Below, piece after piece: positions 18,011 to 25,679 of a DNA stretch of 64,000 nt (its first letter is position 1; each line of letters opens with the position of its first letter). Both the position numbers and the translations under genes were made by a program. The stretch comes from Sphingomonas sp. So64.6b (GTDB lineage: Bacteria; Pseudomonadota; Alphaproteobacteria; Sphingomonadales; Sphingomonadaceae). A model generated the notes under the pieces. It saw only the letters and a program-made list of their open reading frames with translations, made no database searches and was not told the DNA's origin. The stretch is taken from the NCBI RefSeq assembly GCF_014171475.1, contig NZ_CP048817.1, positions 4,216,001-4,280,000 on the forward strand, written 5' to 3'.

Positions 18011-18190
18011 CACGCTGTTCCGGCTCATAACAGCATGCTGTTCCGTGCTGTTATCATGCTGTTCCACTGCTGTTATTCGATAACAGCGGTATAGGCATCA
18101 ACCCTTTGGAAAACGGTCGGAAAATTGGACCAGTCCGGCCGATTAACAGCATGGAAATATTTATGTCGAAATAACAGCCGGAACAGCATG
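18011..18190. repeat. Cluster of CATGCTGTTCC-N-GCTGTTAT repeats in both orientations
   Basis: Nine or more copies of GCTGTT or its complement occur in 180 bp. Four longer units are visible: 18011-18030 (degenerate), 18034-18054, 18055-18076 (the latter two in direct tandem, 21 and 22 bp) and an inverted unit 18171-18190 (ATAACAGCCGGAACAGCATG). Embedded are the perfect palindrome AACAGCATGCTGTT (18029-18042) and the hairpin GCTGTTAT-TCG-ATAACAGC (18069-18087). The arrangement resembles a multi-site protein-binding array more than chance; its function is unknown. Confidence 0.8.
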
Positions 18191-18233
18191 CGGATCGCGC
18201 CGAAACCGAGCCCGCGCGGCAAGGCTTGGTTCG

Positions 18234-19298
18234 TCACATTTCGAGATCGAGTTGCGGTGTTGTATGTTCGTCCGTGTCGAAGGTCGACAGCGTGACCCCG
18301 ATCAACCGGATGCCGGCGCGCAGCGGAAACAGCGTGCGCACCAGCGAGAGCGAGACATCGTACAGCGTCTCCTTGTCCGCCACCGGTGACGCGCGGGTCC
18401 GGCTGCGCGTGACCTGGCGGAAATCGGCATAGCGCGCCTTGACTGTGACGGTACGGCCGCGACCGCCCGATTTTTCGCACCATGCCCAGACATCGTCGGC
18501 CATCGCGCGCACCCCTGCTTCGACCTCTTCGGGCTCGATCAGATCGACTTCATAGGTCGTCTCCGATCCTGATGATTTGCGCGGCCGGTCGGGCGTCACC
18601 TGTCGTTCGTCTTCGCCACGTGAAATGGCATGGTACCAAGTGCCGGCCTTGCCGAAATGGGCCTGGAGGAATTGCAGGTCGCGTGTCCGCAGATCTGCGC
18701 CGGTGACGATGCCGAGCTTGTTCATCCGTTCCGCTGTCTTCGGTCCGATACCATGGAAGCGGCCGACCGGCAGTGCAGTGACGAATTCCAGGCCCGCGCC
18801 GGGCGGGATGACGCACTGGCCATTGGGTTTGTTCTGGTCCGACGCGAGCTTGGCGAGGAATTTGTTGTACGAAATGCCCGCCGACGCGGTCAGCCCGGTC
18901 GTCTCGAGAATGCGCGCCCGAATCTCCAACGCCGTCTCGGTCGCTGAAGAAAGGCCGCGCAGATTCTCGGTGACGTCGAGATAGGCTTCATCGAGCGACA
19001 GCGGTTCGACCAGCGGGGTATAGTCATGGAAGATTGCGCGGATCTGCGCGGACACCGCGCGATACACCTCGAAGCGCGGCGGCACGAACACCAGGTCGGG
19101 GCAGCGCCTGAGCGCGGTGACCGACGGCATCGCCGACCGCACGCCGAAGGTGCGCGCCTCGTAACTCGCCGCCGCGACCACGCCACGCCCGCTCGACCCA
19201 CCAACCGCAAGCGGGCGCCCACGCAGGTCGGGATTGTCGCGCTGTTCCACCGACGCATAGAATGCGTCCATATCGACATGGATGATCTTGCGGGTCAC
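18234..19298 (-). CDS. dinB: DNA polymerase IV (Y family)
   Basis: A 354-aa translesion polymerase. Catalytic motifs are intact: HVDMDAFYASVEQRD (metal ligand Asp), VEPLSLDEAYLDVT (SLDE carboxylates) and SAGISYNKFLAKLASDQNKP; a helix-hairpin-helix region FHGIGPKTAERMNKLGI follows, then the little-finger domain. The C terminus lacks a clear beta-clamp motif, ending TPQLDLEM (QLDL is a possible clamp-binding QLxL form). Start GTG 19298 gives the usual TRKIIHVDMD beginning; ATG 19337 would add 13 residues. No GTTC-N7-GTTC SOS box was seen upstream. Confidence 0.93.
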   Translation of the reverse strand: MTRKIIHVDMDAFYASVEQRDNPDLRGRPLAVGGSSGRGVVAAASYEARTFGVRSAMPSVTALRRCPDLVFVPPRFEVYRAVSAQIRAIFHDYTPLVEPLSLDEAYLDVTENLRGLSSATETALEIRARILETTGLTASAGISYNKFLAKLASDQNKPNGQCVIPPGAGLEFVTALPVGRFHGIGPKTAERMNKLGIVTGADLRTRDLQFLQAHFGKAGTWYHAISRGEDERQVTPDRPRKSSGSETTYEVDLIEPEEVEAGVRAMADDVWAWCEKSGGRGRTVTVKARYADFRQVTRSRTRASPVADKETLYDVSLSLVRTLFPLRAGIRLIGVTLSTFDTDEHTTPQLDLEM

Positions 19299-19384
19299 GG
19301 TGCGGCGCTTTTGCCAGCAGCGCACGAGGATGACCACATCTCCGTGCCGCAGAGTCTTCGATCGTTGGTTTGCGGCTCGGTGGA

Positions 19385-19403
19385 CCCCGGCATAAGGCCG
19401 GGG
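19385..19403. terminator. Hairpin between the YcaQ-like gene and dinB
   Basis: CCCCGGC (19385-19391), loop ATAAG, GCCGGGG (19397-19403). It lies 14 nt past the stop of the minus-strand YcaQ-like gene, suiting termination of that transcript before dinB. Related CCCCGGCATAAGGCCGGGG sequences are common intergenic repeats in sphingomonads (from memory). Confidence 0.5.
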
Positions 19404-19416
19404 CGACGATGTTTGT

Positions 19417-20595
19417 CTATTCGTCCTGTACGATCGCGCCGATCTTCACCTCGCCTAGCGTCAGCCAATCCGCCATGCGCCGCAACTCGATCCCGAGCCG
19501 TTCCAGCGTTTCGGCCGGCGCGCCACGCTCTACCGTTACCCGGTGTGCGAGCAGCTTGCCCGCCTGACGGTCCGACTTCACATCGACCCGTGCGACGATC
19601 CGGTCGTCGAGCAGGAAAGGCAGGACGTAATAGCCGTGCCGGCGCTTCTCGGCCGGCACATAGATCTCGATGCGGTAATGGAAATCGAACAGCCGCTCGG
19701 TTCGGGCGCGCTCCCAGATCAGCGGATCGAACGGCGCGAGCAAGGCCGCGCCGGTGATGCGCCGCGGTCGCCGCGCATCGCGGTGGAGATACCCGGTCTT
19801 GCCCCATCCCGTCACCACGACCGGTACGAGTACGCCCTCTTCGACCAGCGCCGTCACGCTGGCCCGCGCCGCTTCGGGCTTGAGCCGGAAATAATCACGC
19901 AGATCGGTTTCGGTCGCGACGCCCAAGGTGCGGGCGGAGCGTTCGATCAGCGCACGATACGCGTCGTCATCGCTTGGCGTCGGCACCGCCATGATAGCCG
20001 CCGGGATGACCCGCTCGGTCAGGTCATAGACTCGTTCGAAACTGCCGCGCCGCGTCGCCGTAGTGATGTGCCCGGCGCGGAACAGCCATTCCAGCGCCTG
20101 TTTGGTATCGCCCCATTCCCACCAGCCGCTGCGACTCTTGCCTTCCTCGAAATCGGACGCGGCCATCGGCCCATCGCTGCGGATACGTTCCAGGATCAGT
20201 TCGGCCTCGCCGCGCCGTTCGGTCGCGAAGCGCCTGAGACTGGTCCAGCCACCCTCGCCGCGATCGGCCTGCGTCATGCGCCAGCGCAGCAGCGGTTGCA
20301 GCGCCATCGGCAGCAGCGACGCCTCATGCGCCCAATATTCGAACAGGCGCCGCTCGCGCTTCGGGCCCCAGGCGGCGCGATCGATCAGCGTCCGATCATA
20401 GGCGCCGAGCCGCGAAAAGGCCGGCAGATAATGCGCTCGCACCGCGACATTGACGCTGTCGATCTGATGCAACGACAAGGTCTCGATGGTGCGGCGCAGT
20501 TGCGCGTTGCCGACCGTTGCGGGCAAAATCGCGCCGAAACCCTGTGCCGCCAGCGCGATGCGCCGCGCCTGTGCGATCGTCAGCTTTTCGGTCAG
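19417..20595 (-). CDS. YcaQ-like crosslink-repair DNA glycosylase/winged-helix protein, probable CTG start
   Basis: A 392-aa protein of the HTH_42/YcaQ family, whose E. coli member unhooks DNA interstrand crosslinks. Family blocks include IETLSLHQIDSVNVAVRAHYLPAFSRLG, LFEYWAHEASLLPM, the winged-helix ETDLRDYFRL and PFDPLIWERARTERLFDFHYRIE. The conserved N-terminal stretch LTIAQARRIALAAQGFGAIL is in frame but lies upstream of the first ATG/GTG/TTG (TTG 20526). The only fitting initiator is CTG 20595, which overlaps the upstream stop as CTGA, mirroring ATGA-type coupling. If TTG 20526 is used, 23 conserved residues are lost. Confidence 0.82.
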   Translation of the reverse strand: MTEKLTIAQARRIALAAQGFGAILPATVGNAQLRRTIETLSLHQIDSVNVAVRAHYLPAFSRLGAYDRTLIDRAAWGPKRERRLFEYWAHEASLLPMALQPLLRWRMTQADRGEGGWTSLRRFATERRGEAELILERIRSDGPMAASDFEEGKSRSGWWEWGDTKQALEWLFRAGHITTATRRGSFERVYDLTERVIPAAIMAVPTPSDDDAYRALIERSARTLGVATETDLRDYFRLKPEAARASVTALVEEGVLVPVVVTGWGKTGYLHRDARRPRRITGAALLAPFDPLIWERARTERLFDFHYRIEIYVPAEKRRHGYYVLPFLLDDRIVARVDVKSDRQAGKLLAHRVTVERGAPAETLERLGIELRRMADWLTLGEVKIGAIVQDE

Positions 20596-20855
20596 GAGCC
20601 GCGCTCCTCGCGATCGACGGCGCGCGCGTAATTTTGCGCGGCCTCACGCTCGCGCTGGTCCTTGAACGCGATCGCCGGATCGGGCGCCTCGCCCAGCCCG
20701 TGCAGCAGCACCCAAAGCGCGAAACGACGACTCGATTCGCGCTCGGTGCCGAAGTCGATCCGCAGCCGTTCCAGGCCGGATTCGATCGCGGCATCATCCA
20801 GCGTCTCGATCGCCTCGGTCCCGAAATAATGATAAAGCAGCGCGTCGAGATCCAA
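20592..20855 (-). CDS. Small hypothetical protein coupled to the YcaQ-like gene
   Basis: An 87-aa acidic, helical, soluble protein beginning MDLDALLYHYFGTEAIETLDD and ending in a charged REREAAQNYARAVDREERGS tail. No recognised domain. The predicted start ATG 20855 has AGGAAGC upstream. Its stop overlaps the CTG start of the YcaQ-like gene, so the two are probably co-translated and may act together. Coding is supported by this tight overlap and normal composition, not by known homologs. Confidence 0.6.
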   Translation of the reverse strand: MDLDALLYHYFGTEAIETLDDAAIESGLERLRIDFGTERESSRRFALWVLLHGLGEAPDPAIAFKDQREREAAQNYARAVDREERGS

Positions 20856-20937
20856 GGCAGCTTCCTATGAAGGTGTCGGTGATAGCCCCCACGTCTAGCC
20901 TGTTATCGGGCATGGCGGCATGGCTAAATTCAGTGCG

Positions 20938-21822
20938 TCAGATCTCTTCCGAACCTTGCGCCTGCTCGAGAAGCCAGTGACGAAGGGCCATGACCGACGG
21001 GCGGAGATCAGCCGCAGCCGGCGTGACGAGATAATAAGCAAGCCCTTCTAGCAGCGCCGGATCGGCAAGCTTGACCAGCCGACCGTCGCGAATATCCGGT
21101 TCAGCCAGCGCGGCAGGCAGCAGCCCGGCCCCCTGTCCCGACAAGATCGCCATGCGCAACAACCCGACATCGTCGAACGATGCGCCGCGCGCTGTTCCCG
21201 CCAGCCCGTGGTGAATGAACCATAATGGCCACCCGCCCCGATCGGCGCCATGCACTTTCGGCCAGTCCAGCAGGTCGGCGGCACCGCTTGGCGATCCGAG
21301 CCGGGTGACGAGATCGGGGCTGGCGACCGGCACGACCATTGGTGCGATCAGCAGGTCGCTGATCATGTCGCGATACCCGCCGAGACCGTGCCGGATCGCG
21401 ACATCGGCTTCACCTGCGGCGAGATTGGCGAGCCCTGTCGTCGCCATCACGCGCAAGTCGATCGCCGGATACCGCGCATGAAAATCGCCGAGGCGCGGGA
21501 CCAGCCATGTCTCCGCGAAGAATGGCGTGACGCTCACCGTCAGCATGCCGCTATCGGTACCGCTGCGCACCCGTTCCGTCGCTTCGGCCATCAGGCGAAA
21601 CGCATTGCGTATCGCCGGCAGCAGCGATTGCCCGGCAGCACTGAGATAGAGTGCGCGGTTGGCGCGCCGGAACAGGGATACGCCGAGCTCCTCTTCAAGG
21701 CCGCGCAGTTGCTGGCTGACCGCGCTGGGCGTCACGCACAATTCCTCCGCAGCATGTTTCATCGACAAATGTCGCGCCACTGCATCGAAGGTGCGCAATC
21801 CATTCAGTGCAGGCAATCGCAT
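20938..21822 (-). CDS. LysR-family transcriptional regulator (GcvA-like)
   Basis: A 294-aa regulator. The N-terminal winged helix (LPALNGLRTFDAVARHLSMK, HAAEELCVTPSAVSQQLRGLEEELG) is typical of the GcvA/AmpR-like subgroup; residues from about 90 form the periplasmic-binding-like effector domain (LTVSVTPFFAETWLVPRLGDF). It is divergent from the haloalkane dehalogenase/amidase pair and separated by 157 bp, the classic layout for a LysR activator of an adjacent catabolic operon. Effector unknown. Confidence 0.88.
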   Translation of the reverse strand: MRLPALNGLRTFDAVARHLSMKHAAEELCVTPSAVSQQLRGLEEELGVSLFRRANRALYLSAAGQSLLPAIRNAFRLMAEATERVRSGTDSGMLTVSVTPFFAETWLVPRLGDFHARYPAIDLRVMATTGLANLAAGEADVAIRHGLGGYRDMISDLLIAPMVVPVASPDLVTRLGSPSGAADLLDWPKVHGADRGGWPLWFIHHGLAGTARGASFDDVGLLRMAILSGQGAGLLPAALAEPDIRDGRLVKLADPALLEGLAYYLVTPAAADLRPSVMALRHWLLEQAQGSEEI

Positions 21823-21827
21823 TAGAA

Positions 21828-21847
21828 TAACTTAATCATTGAAGTTA
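21828..21847. promoter_or_regulatory. Candidate LysR operator
   Basis: TAACTT (21828-21833), 8-nt spacer AATCATTG, AAGTTA (21842-21847) is a perfect dyad with the T-N11-A form of LysR boxes. It lies 5 nt upstream of the regulator's start codon within an AT-rich divergent spacer, fitting autorepression and activation of the dehalogenase operon. Confidence 0.5.
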
Positions 21848-21979
21848 GTGATGATCGTTTGTGCGCTGGATCATACACCCACAAAAGATGCCAAACAATG
21901 GCGATAGCGCTCAAGGTCTCAACATAATTCGATAAAGAAAAGCTATCGCGATCGACCTCGAAAGCTAGGAGTAATAGCC

Positions 21980-22882
21980 ATGAACGGTGCGCCCGAAATC
22001 TCGACCGAAAATGCGATCTTCCGCAAACACGTCACCGTTCACGGCGTGCCGATGGCCTATGTCGATGTCGGTGAGGGCGATCCGATCGTGTTTCTCCACG
22101 GCAATCCCACGCCCTCCTATCTGTGGCGCAACATCATCCCCCATGCGCTGCCGTTCGGCCGCTGCCTCGCGCCCGATTATCCAGGCATGGGGAATTCGGG
22201 CGCTGAGCCAAACGGTGCTTATCGGCTGGTCGATCAGCAGAATTATGTGGACGGCTGGCTCGATGCGCTCGGGCTCGACCATGACGTTATCCTCGTGGTT
22301 CATGACTGGGGCTCGGCGCTTGGCTTTGACTGGGCGCGGCGTCATCCCGACAAGGTGCAGGCGATCGTGCATATGGAAGGGATCGTGCGGCCCTTCCTGT
22401 CCTGGGACGAATGGCCGGCGCTGACCCGCGATTTCTTCCGGGGGCAGCGGACGCCGGCCGGTGAGAAGATGATCCTCGAACAGAATCTGTTCATCGAATA
22501 TCTGCTCCCGCTGCGCGGCCTCTCGGGCGAGGCGATGGAGGCTTACCGCAGCCATTTTCGCGTGCCGGGTGAAGCGCGCCGCCCAATGCTGGCCTGGACG
22601 CGCGACCTGCCGATCGCCGGCGAGCCGGCCGATGTCGTCGCGATCGTCGAAGCCTATTCCGCCTGGCTGATGTCCAGCCAGATCCCGAAACTGTTCATAA
22701 ACGGCGACCCCGCGGGCTTTCTGATCGGCGCCCAGCGCGACTATTGCCGCGGCTTCCCCAATCAGCAGGAAGTGACGGTCGAGGGCGCGCATTTCCTGCA
22801 GGAAGATTCGCCGCGCGAAGTCGGCGAGGCCATCGCCAAATTCATCGCCGCCGTCCTGGCCGGCCGGTTCGCTGCGGCATGA
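21980..22882 (+). CDS. Haloalkane dehalogenase (HLD-II, LinB/DhaA-like)
   Basis: A 300-aa alpha/beta hydrolase that would convert haloalkanes plus water to alcohol and halide. The full pentad is visible: nucleophile Asp109 and halide-binding Trp110 in VVHDWGSALGFDW, second halide ligand Asn42 in FLHGNPTPSYLWRN, acid Glu133 in VHMEGIVRP and base His271 in VEGAHFLQEDSP. The layout equals LinB (D108, W109, N38, E132, H272), so subfamily II is well supported. ATG 21980 has TAGGAG upstream. It overlaps the amidase start (ATGA), forming a two-gene operon. The natural substrate is not known. Confidence 0.92.
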   Translation: MNGAPEISTENAIFRKHVTVHGVPMAYVDVGEGDPIVFLHGNPTPSYLWRNIIPHALPFGRCLAPDYPGMGNSGAEPNGAYRLVDQQNYVDGWLDALGLDHDVILVVHDWGSALGFDWARRHPDKVQAIVHMEGIVRPFLSWDEWPALTRDFFRGQRTPAGEKMILEQNLFIEYLLPLRGLSGEAMEAYRSHFRVPGEARRPMLAWTRDLPIAGEPADVVAIVEAYSAWLMSSQIPKLFINGDPAGFLIGAQRDYCRGFPNQQEVTVEGAHFLQEDSPREVGEAIAKFIAAVLAGRFAAA

Positions 22883-24282
22883 CCGACCTGCACTATCTGA
22901 CCATCGCGGAATTGTCGGCAGCGATGGCACGCCGCGATTTGTCGCCGGTCGAGGTGGTCCAGGCGCAGCTCGATCGGATCGGCGCGCATGACGGTGCGCT
23001 GCACAGCTATGCCTGTGTGATGGCCGACGAAGCATTAGCCGCAGCCCGGCAGGCGGAAGGCGAGATCGCCATCGAAACGGTGCGCGGCCCGCTCCACGGC
23101 GTGCCGCTGGGCATCAAGGATCTGTTCTGGACCAGGGGCGTGCCAATGGCCGCCGGCACCGCGATCCATCACGACTTCCGGCCCGACCAGGACGCGACCG
23201 CAGTTCACCGGCTGCGCGAGGCGGGCGCCGTCCTGCTCGGCAAGCTCGAAATGACCGAGGGCGCCTATTCGGATTATCATCCGTCGATCACCCCGCCGGT
23301 TAATCCATGGAACGCGGATTATTGGCCGGGCATCTCGTCGAGTGGGTCGGCGGTCGCGGTCGCGGCCGGGCTTTGTTATGGCGCGCTTGCCTCCGATACC
23401 GGCGGATCGATCCGCTGGCCGGCCGCCGCCACTGGCGTTACCGGCCTCAAGCCGAGCTGGGGCCGGGTCAGCCGCCACGGCGTGTTCGAACTGGCTGCCT
23501 CGCTCGATCATGTCGGCGTGTTGACCCGTAGTGCGGCGGATGCGGGGCTGCTACTCGATGCGATCGCTGGCGCCGACCCGCTGGATCCGACAGCGGTGCA
23601 GGCGCTGGTTCCCGGTCGATATGGCGATATGGCCACCGACTTGCGCGGGATGCGGATCGGGATCGATCCGCACTGGAACGGCGACGGCGTGGATGGCGTC
23701 ATTCTGCCTGCGCTCGCCGAAGCGCAGGAGACTCTTGCCGCGCTCGGCGCCGAAATCGTTGAAGTCACGGTGCCTGATGTCGATGACGCCATCGCCGATT
23801 GGCCGGCAAATTGCGCGGTCGAGGCGGCGGTCGCGCATCACGCGACCTATCCGTCACGGCGGCAGGATTATGGTGCGGTGTTCGCGGCGGTGCTCGATCA
23901 CGGGCATGCTCTGTCGGCTCTGGACTATCAGCGAATCCTGCTGCGCCGCATGGCGCTTCGCGGCGCGTTCGACGCGCTGTTTGCGCGGATCGAGCTGTTG
24001 CTGACGCCAGTCCACCCTTTCGCGCCGCTTAGTCTGGCGCAAATCAGCACGCTCGGCGAGCAACCACACCTGGTCGCCCGGCTTCAGCGCTATACCTGCC
24101 CATTCAACATGACCGGCCTGCCGACCCTCACCCTGCCTGGCGGCCATGATGACGCCGGTATGCCGATCGCCTTTCAGCTGGTTGCAGGTCATCTGAATGA
24201 AGCGCGGCTGATCCGTGCCGGCATCGCCTATCAGCGCGAGACCGCCTGGCATCGGCGGCATCCGCCGGCCTGGGACGATTGA
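22879..24282 (+). CDS. Amidase (amidase signature family)
   Basis: A 467-aa Ser-cisSer-Lys hydrolase. Catalytic Lys80 lies in GVPLGIKDLFW, the cis-Ser is in the SSSGS run at 153-157 (GISSSGSAVAVAAGL) and nucleophile Ser177 is in SDTGGSIRWPAAATG, followed by GLKPSWGRVSRHG. Length is normal for the family. ATG 22879 overlaps the dehalogenase stop; a longer frame inside that gene is noise. The coupling suggests the two enzymes act on one compound or class, for example a halogenated amide, but this is inference. Confidence 0.9.
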   Translation: MTDLHYLTIAELSAAMARRDLSPVEVVQAQLDRIGAHDGALHSYACVMADEALAAARQAEGEIAIETVRGPLHGVPLGIKDLFWTRGVPMAAGTAIHHDFRPDQDATAVHRLREAGAVLLGKLEMTEGAYSDYHPSITPPVNPWNADYWPGISSSGSAVAVAAGLCYGALASDTGGSIRWPAAATGVTGLKPSWGRVSRHGVFELAASLDHVGVLTRSAADAGLLLDAIAGADPLDPTAVQALVPGRYGDMATDLRGMRIGIDPHWNGDGVDGVILPALAEAQETLAALGAEIVEVTVPDVDDAIADWPANCAVEAAVAHHATYPSRRQDYGAVFAAVLDHGHALSALDYQRILLRRMALRGAFDALFARIELLLTPVHPFAPLSLAQISTLGEQPHLVARLQRYTCPFNMTGLPTLTLPGGHDDAGMPIAFQLVAGHLNEARLIRAGIAYQRETAWHRRHPPAWDD

Positions 24283-25035
24283 TCAGGGAAATTGGAGTGA
24301 GAGCAATCCTGCGCTGGTCGCGATCACGGCTAAAGCGAGCAACCCTGTCGCGCCGCCGCTATGTTTCCTTGCCTGCCCATAGCGTTCATGCAGCATGATC
24401 AGCGCGACCGCCGCCATTACCAGAAGATGCGCCGCCCCATCGAAGCAGAAGGGTAGCGCCATCAGCGCCCAGCAAGATCCGACACAGGCGCTGGCGACCA
24501 TGACGCCATGACGCGCGGCGGTCAGTTCGTGCGCGAAGCCCGGCGGGGCCATCGGCGCAGTGCCGCAGCGGTGCAGGCAGTGGCGCTTGAGGGGCGTCGT
24601 CTGCCACGCTGCCGCCAAGCCGAGCGCGATCAACGGCCCGGCCAGCGTGCTGGATGCAGTCGCCAACCGCAGCAATGACGTCAGCGCGACAAGCGGGACA
24701 ATCGCCGCCATCCAGATGGCGAGATAGGCGATCAGGAAGGCCAGGACAGCACTGCCGCCGCGGCGCCCCCCGCCGCCGACACGCACCTGCGTCAGCGGCG
24801 CACGGAGCAGCGGCAGCATCATCGCGCACAGCATCACCAGCCAGGACAGGAATAGTGGCGGCAGCGGGTTGATGCGCAGCGCGATCTCGAAACTGGCCGG
24901 CACACTGGTCCAGAAATGCCCGTCCGGACCGCACAGATCGGGCAGGATCGGAATGATGCTCCACGACAGCAGAAATGCCCAGGCGAGCATGCTCGGTGCG
25001 ACCAGCGGCCAGTAACGGGCGCCCCGCGCGATCAC
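24283..25035 (-). CDS. DUF2182 integral membrane protein
   Basis: A 250-aa protein with about six transmembrane helices. DUF2182 features: a Met-rich helix VMLCAMMLPLLRAP, TTPLKRHCLHRCG with a Cys-x3-Cys pair, and VGSCWALMALPFCFDGAAHLL followed by LIMLHERYG. The Cys, Met and His residues suggest metal binding, as proposed for the family; biochemical function is unproven. It is the last gene of the oxidase operon and overlaps the DJ-1/PfpI gene by 4 nt. A role in copper supply to the two copper oxidases is an attractive inference. Confidence 0.8.
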   Translation of the reverse strand: MIARGARYWPLVAPSMLAWAFLLSWSIIPILPDLCGPDGHFWTSVPASFEIALRINPLPPLFLSWLVMLCAMMLPLLRAPLTQVRVGGGGRRGGSAVLAFLIAYLAIWMAAIVPLVALTSLLRLATASSTLAGPLIALGLAAAWQTTPLKRHCLHRCGTAPMAPPGFAHELTAARHGVMVASACVGSCWALMALPFCFDGAAHLLVMAAVALIMLHERYGQARKHSGGATGLLALAVIATSAGLLSLQFP

Positions 25036-25679
25036 GGTGGGGCCTGTGTCCCGATCGGCGGCCAGGGCGGCACCGGACAGGTCTTCGCGGCGGGGATTTT
25101 ACTGTGTACCGGCGGGTCGGGATAATATTGGGTCGTCTGCTGCACGCTTCTTGCGACCTTGCCGCCCTTGAGCATCTTGATCATCTTCAGCGCCTCGTCG
25201 AGCCCCGAGGAAATGCCACCGCCGGTCAGCCGGTCGCGATCGAGATGGAAACGCGGATGGCCCTTCACGACCTTCACGTGCTTATATGCCTTAAGGCAAG
25301 GAATGAACGCCCAGTGCGTCGTTGCGCTATAGCCGTCGAGCAGCCCGGCGGCGGCGAGCAACAGCGCGCCTTCGCACACCGACGCGACCAGCGGCGTTTT
25401 CACCGCCTGCTGCTTGAGGAAATCGAGATAGCGGCAATCCGGATCGTGGATCAGGCGCGACAGCGCCTTGGGATCGCCGCCGGGTACCCACAGGGCGTCA
25501 TATTGGCGCGCTCTGGCGAAACTCCGCTCGACGCGAAACTCGAACCCGTCGCGAAACTGCACCATGCCGCGTCGCGCCGCAAGCAGATCGACTTCGATAT
25601 CCGCCCAGCGGAACATCTCATGAGGCCCGGCCACATCGAGCATGTCGACATCGTCGTACACCGGGATCCCGATGATCAT
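25032..25679 (-). CDS. DJ-1/PfpI family protein
   Basis: A 215-aa protein with a class-I glutamine-amidotransferase-like fold. The nucleophile-elbow Cys is in LVASVCEGALLLAAAGLLDG and is followed by the usual ATTHW; the acidic residue upstream is in MLDVAGPHEMF. The GGGISSGLDEALKMIK block matches the isonitrile-hydratase/AraC-N-terminal subgroup. There is no DNA-binding domain, so it is an enzyme-type member. The C-terminal tail is Pro-rich. It overlaps LodB-like and DUF2182 genes by 4 nt each. The substrate is unknown; reactive carbonyl or isonitrile chemistry would suit the operon. Confidence 0.82.
   Translation of the reverse strand: MIIGIPVYDDVDMLDVAGPHEMFRWADIEVDLLAARRGMVQFRDGFEFRVERSFARARQYDALWVPGGDPKALSRLIHDPDCRYLDFLKQQAVKTPLVASVCEGALLLAAAGLLDGYSATTHWAFIPCLKAYKHVKVVKGHPRFHLDRDRLTGGGISSGLDEALKMIKMLKGGKVARSVQQTTQYYPDPPVHSKIPAAKTCPVPPWPPIGTQAPP

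Larger units (their letters stand above)
17803..18233. other. 431-bp convergent spacer with hairpin and repeat cluster
   Basis: No credible coding region was found. The left half contains a terminator-like stem-loop (17945-17972). The right half (18011-18190) is a dense array of GCTGTT/AACAGC repeats described separately. Both flanking genes (nupC and dinB) end here, so no promoter is needed for either. Confidence 0.7.

Noticed and set aside
18011..18190. Reading the GCTGTT repeats as a CRISPR array
   Set aside because: Units are 20-22 bp, imperfect, in both orientations and without uniform spacers; no cas genes nearby.
18011..18190. Reading the repeats as SOS (LexA) boxes for dinB
   Set aside because: GTTC elements are spaced 21-23 bp apart rather than the 11-bp period of GTTC-N7-GTTC, and the array is downstream of dinB, not at its promoter.
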